From an uncultured Bacteroidales bacterium (GTDB taxonomy: Bacteria > Bacteroidota > Bacteroidia > Bacteroidales > Marinilabiliaceae): a stretch of DNA of 8,837 bases. The first letter of the stretch is position 1; every line of letters starts with the position of its first letter. Under the pieces are notes generated by a model. It ran no database searches. It saw only the letters and a list, made by a program, of their open reading frames with translations, and was not told the origin of the DNA. This document shows, piece by piece, positions 6,506-8,837 of this stretch. The stretch spans positions 1-8,837 of the forward strand of contig CAKUYZ010000070.1 of NCBI GenBank assembly GCA_934717675.1. The letters are read 5' to 3'. The position numbers were made by a program, and so were the translations under genes.

Positions 6506-8020
6506 TTAGTAGTTGGCGTTTTGCGGGTCGAACTCAGTCCAACCATCGAGCCAGTTATCGCCAGCGGAGAAGGCTCCGATGTAGTCTACGCTCTCAAAGC
6601 CAGAGGCAAGCGCGGCGTCGGTGAAGTCTGCCGCGGAGAGCATGGGGCTGCCTGCGGCTGGCATGTAAGCCACACCAACTTTGCTGTTCGGCATCGTCAG
6701 ACCAAGATCTTCGGCCGCGCACTGCTTGTTGCCCTTCTGGGCCAAGAAGAAGTCATGAGAGAACGAGTTCTTGGTCTCGTCATATGTCTTGGTGGCGTAG
6801 TCATAGAGCGCGTCCATAGTGGCCTTGTTGCAGTCGGCGCCAAGCATCCCCATGTTGGCAAACCAGAGGTTCTGGAGTTTCAGCGCGCCATTGGTGGCCA
6901 TGGTCTGAGTGTTGCCCTTCTCGCTGTCGAGAATCAAGCCAATGGGCCAACCGATGGCCACAGAGTTGAAGCAAGAGAGGCGGCTGGAGCGACGTATGTG
7001 CATGGCAGCCTGGAACTTGCCAAGGGCAGAGCCATTGTTGGGATAGACCTCGCCGCCGTTGATGTAGGTCTCGTCATTCTTAAAGTCGGCATCCTGGCCA
7101 ATGGGGCCTACAAACGTGACGTTGGAGAAAGTGGCCGTGGTGTAGGGCTCAACGGTTGCGCCGTCGGCGCAGTTGTCACTCTCAAAACCGTTGGAGCGGC
7201 TCGTGTCGGCAAGCCTAGGGTCGCGGACGCTGAGGCAATACTGCACCTTGCCGCTGAAGCCATTGTCGGTGTCGAACTCATCGTCCCAACCGCGGAAGGC
7301 CACAAGGTGGTTGCAGTTCACCGTGCCGCCAAACCACTCAAAGCTGTCATCGTTACAATAAGAGACCTGCACGTGGTCAATCTTAGTGTTGCTGCCGACG
7401 GAACCCAAAGTGAGGCCATTGATCTCCTTGTCTGCCGCGAAAGGATAGCCAGCAAACTCAATGCGGACGTAGCTGATCACGCCACTGTTGTCGGCATCGT
7501 CATCGCCACCGTGCTTGGTGCGCGGGCCACCCTCAATCTGCATCTCGGCCTGGTTGTTGCGCGCCTTGCCACAGAGGATTACGCCGCCCCAGTCTCCTGG
7601 CTTACGGCTGCCGGCCGACGAGGCCGACGTGAAGACAATGGGCTCCGAGGCCGTGCCCTGGGCAATGAGCTTGCCGCCGCGCTCCACAATGAGAGCAGCC
7701 TTGGTCTGCTTGTCTCCCTTGATGACGGTGCCTGGCTCAATGGTGAGCGTGGAGCCGTCCGCGATATACACCCAGCCCTTGAGCAGATACGTGCCCTTGG
7801 CAAGCGTCTGGTTGCCCTTGAAGACGAAACCTTGGTCGCCGTTGCCGATGACGTCGCCCTCGAAGAGGAGATTGTCGCAGGCCTTCAGGCCACCGTCCTC
7901 GCTCCAGTTGTAGGCGGGGGAGTCTGGAGTGTTGTTGTCGTCATCATCGCAAGCCACGAAAACGGGAGCCGCGACCATGCCGGCCATAAGCGACCAGACG
8001 AGGAGATTGTTCTTTTTCAT
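6506..8020 (-). CDS. Surface-type lipoprotein with right-handed beta-helix fold, TonB-receptor partner
   Basis: This 504-residue protein has a lipoprotein signal peptide: MKKNN, a hydrophobic core, then lipobox FVAC with lipidated C24. Four Asp follow the Cys directly (25-28), like the acidic export signal that sends Bacteroidetes lipoproteins to the cell surface. The body has the short repeated turns of a right-handed beta-helix: GTYLLKGWVYIADGSTLTIE (76-95), GTVIKG (97-102), GGKLIAQGTASEPIVFTS (115-132), DWGGVILCGKA (143-153), EINGLTLGSVGSNTKIDHVQ (199-218), FEWFGGTVNCNHLVAFRG (227-244). Similar Bacteroidetes proteins are sometimes named 'multidrug transporter', which nothing here supports: there are no membrane segments beyond the signal. 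Acidic clusters at 172-177, 224-228 and 246-252 may bind metal or ligand. The gene begins 24 bp after the receptor stop with no Shine-Dalgarno sequence. No enzymatic motif is recognised; ligand binding for the receptor is inferred. Confidence 0.8.
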   Translation of the reverse strand: MKKNNLLVWSLMAGMVAAPVFVACDDDDNNTPDSPAYNWSEDGGLKACDNLLFEGDVIGNGDQGFVFKGNQTLAKGTYLLKGWVYIADGSTLTIEPGTVIKGDKQTKAALIVERGGKLIAQGTASEPIVFTSASSAGSRKPGDWGGVILCGKARNNQAEMQIEGGPRTKHGGDDDADNSGVISYVRIEFAGYPFAADKEINGLTLGSVGSNTKIDHVQVSYCNDDSFEWFGGTVNCNHLVAFRGWDDEFDTDNGFSGKVQYCLSVRDPRLADTSRSNGFESDNCADGATVEPYTTATFSNVTFVGPIGQDADFKNDETYINGGEVYPNNGSALGKFQAAMHIRRSSRLSCFNSVAIGWPIGLILDSEKGNTQTMATNGALKLQNLWFANMGMLGADCNKATMDALYDYATKTYDETKNSFSHDFFLAQKGNKQCAAEDLGLTMPNSKVGVAYMPAAGSPMLSAADFTDAALASGFESVDYIGAFSAGDNWLDGWTEFDPQNANY

Positions 8021-8044
8021 GTTCTTTGGTATGTTATTGGTTAC

Positions 8045-8837
8045 TTATAGTTTTATGTTGAGTCCGAGCGTTATGTTGGTGCCAGGGCGATAGCTCTTGG
8101 TCACCTCATTCACCTGACTCGTGGTGCCGTCAGAGTGGATGGCGTCGGTCTGCTGCTCAAAATTCACCTTGGTGCCGAGGAGGTCGCGCACCGCCAGGCT
8201 CAGCTCCACATGGTCTGAGAATTTGTAGCGCGCCGAGAGATCCACCACGTTGCGCGGCATCTCGTAGCTGTGCGGGATGTTGGCGGAGTCATCCCCCCCC
8301 GTGGTGCCAACACTTCGGCCTACGCCAATGATTCGTTTGCCAATCCTGTTATATAGCGCGCCAGCACTGAATTTTGCGCCTTGTGGGGCGTAGAAGAGGC
8401 CCACGTTGACCAGATATGGCGACTGCCCCTGCATAGGACGGTCTTTCTCGCGACTGCCTGGCTCAAACTCCACCTTGCTGTCAATCCAACTAGCGTTGGC
8501 CGAGACGCTCAAGCTCTCCACCCCCACGAAGCCCAGATTCTTGCGCACCTCAAGCTCAACTCCATAGTTGCGAGCCGCCTTGGCGTTCTTGTAGCTATAC
8601 GTGAGATCCGTGCCGCCCTGAACCGTATATGTCCACTCAATAGGGTCATTAAAATGCTTATAGAAGAAAGCGACACTCACAAGCTCGCTCGGTGTGGGAT
8701 ACCACTCGTAGCGCAAATCGACATTCTGCACGTAGCAAGACGAGAGCTCGGTATTGCCCATCACGTCGGCCGCCAAGTCGAAGTCATAGAACACCGATGG
8801 CGACACTTCGCGAAACTCGGCCCTGTTCACCGACTTG
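8045..8837 (-). CDS. TonB-dependent outer-membrane receptor, C-terminal part of the barrel (5' truncated)
   Basis: This is the last ~264 residues of a receptor whose start lies beyond the right edge. The frame is open to the edge (Lys-Ser before VNRAEFRE). The GTG at 8830-8828 encodes an internal Val, since VNRAEFRE followed by FYDFDL is a known barrel segment of these receptors. Barrel strands are visible throughout: VQNVDLRYEWYPTPSELVSV, a segment with ARNYGVELEVRKNLG, LSVSANASWIDSKVEFE, SPYLVNVGLFYAPQ, KFSAGALYNRIGKRIIGVG, VVDLSARYKFSDHVELSLAV followed by RDLLGTKVNFEQQ, and the terminal beta-signal YRPGTNITLGLNIKL. It imports a ligand across the outer membrane using TonB energy. Substrate cannot be read from the barrel end. 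The next gene is the beta-helix lipoprotein and not a SusD homologue. The gene contains an 8-base G run (8293-8300). Confidence 0.9.
   Translation of the reverse strand, partial: KSVNRAEFREVSPSVFYDFDLAADVMGNTELSSCYVQNVDLRYEWYPTPSELVSVAFFYKHFNDPIEWTYTVQGGTDLTYSYKNAKAARNYGVELEVRKNLGFVGVESLSVSANASWIDSKVEFEPGSREKDRPMQGQSPYLVNVGLFYAPQGAKFSAGALYNRIGKRIIGVGRSVGTTGGDDSANIPHSYEMPRNVVDLSARYKFSDHVELSLAVRDLLGTKVNFEQQTDAIHSDGTTSQVNEVTKSYRPGTNITLGLNIKL
8293..8300 (-). repeat. Homopolymer G8 tract inside the TonB receptor gene
   Basis: Eight C on the plus strand, read as G8 in the coding direction, encode Thr-Gly-Gly within a loop (VGTTGGDDSAN). The frame is intact across it. It is the longest homopolymer I noticed in the window and is a possible slippage or sequencing-error site. 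Confidence 0.7.

Noticed and set aside
6458..8050. Long plus-strand open frame (530 codons) antisense to the lipoprotein gene
   Set aside because: The minus-strand frame has a lipobox, beta-helix turns and family-like motifs, while the plus-strand product is a low-complexity Val/Ala/Gly/Leu/His-rich shadow of the GC-rich codons with no recognisable domain.
8828..8830. GTG as the start of a separate 261-residue protein
   Set aside because: It lies in the middle of a conserved TonB receptor barrel segment (SVNRAEFRE), the frame stays open to the edge, and a barrel end alone would not be a functional protein.
1..8837. tRNA, rRNA, CRISPR array, insertion sequence or phage gene
   Set aside because: No cloverleaf with acceptor-type ends, no spaced direct repeats, no transposase or integrase motifs and no terminal inverted repeats were seen on either strand.

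Overview
The window reads as a chromosomal segment from a fairly GC-rich member of the Bacteroidales. The signs are a PorT-family outer-membrane protein of the type IX secretion system, a TonB-dependent receptor paired with a surface-type lipoprotein, a menaquinone methyltransferase, a TAnnTTTG-type promoter box and starts without Shine-Dalgarno sequences. I cannot fix the family or genus from the sequence alone.

Layout: positions 1-2060 (+) hold most of a large DUF5703-type, GH95-like putative glycoside hydrolase whose N-terminus is cut off by the window edge. Positions 2061-2257 are a convergent intergenic region with a GC-rich inverted-repeat element and a perfect 16-bp bidirectional terminator hairpin. 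Everything after that is on the minus strand. In transcription order, from right to left, these genes are: the last ~264 residues of a TonB-dependent receptor (8837-8045, cut by the window edge); a right-handed beta-helix lipoprotein (8020-6506); a terminator-like pair of hairpins and a promoter; the demethylmenaquinone methyltransferase gene ubiE/menG (6373-5648); porT (5623-4859); and two adjacent M16 metallopeptidase genes (4791-3559 and 3562-2258).

How the genes fit together: receptor and lipoprotein lie 24 bp apart and probably form one outer-membrane uptake or binding unit in which the lipoprotein takes the position usually held by SusD. ubiE and porT are also 24 bp apart, and the M16 pair follows 67 bp later, so ubiE-porT-M16-M16 may be one transcript ending at the hairpin at 2195-2231. 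The M16 genes overlap by 4 bp (ATGA). The upstream one carries the zinc motif HLFEH and the downstream one has lost it but keeps the Arg/Tyr substrate-binding pair, as expected for a heterodimeric peptidase with a divided active site.

Most of the window is ordinary core and accessory Bacteroidales content. The least characterised part is the receptor plus acidic beta-helix lipoprotein; I see no phage, insertion sequence, CRISPR array or RNA gene.
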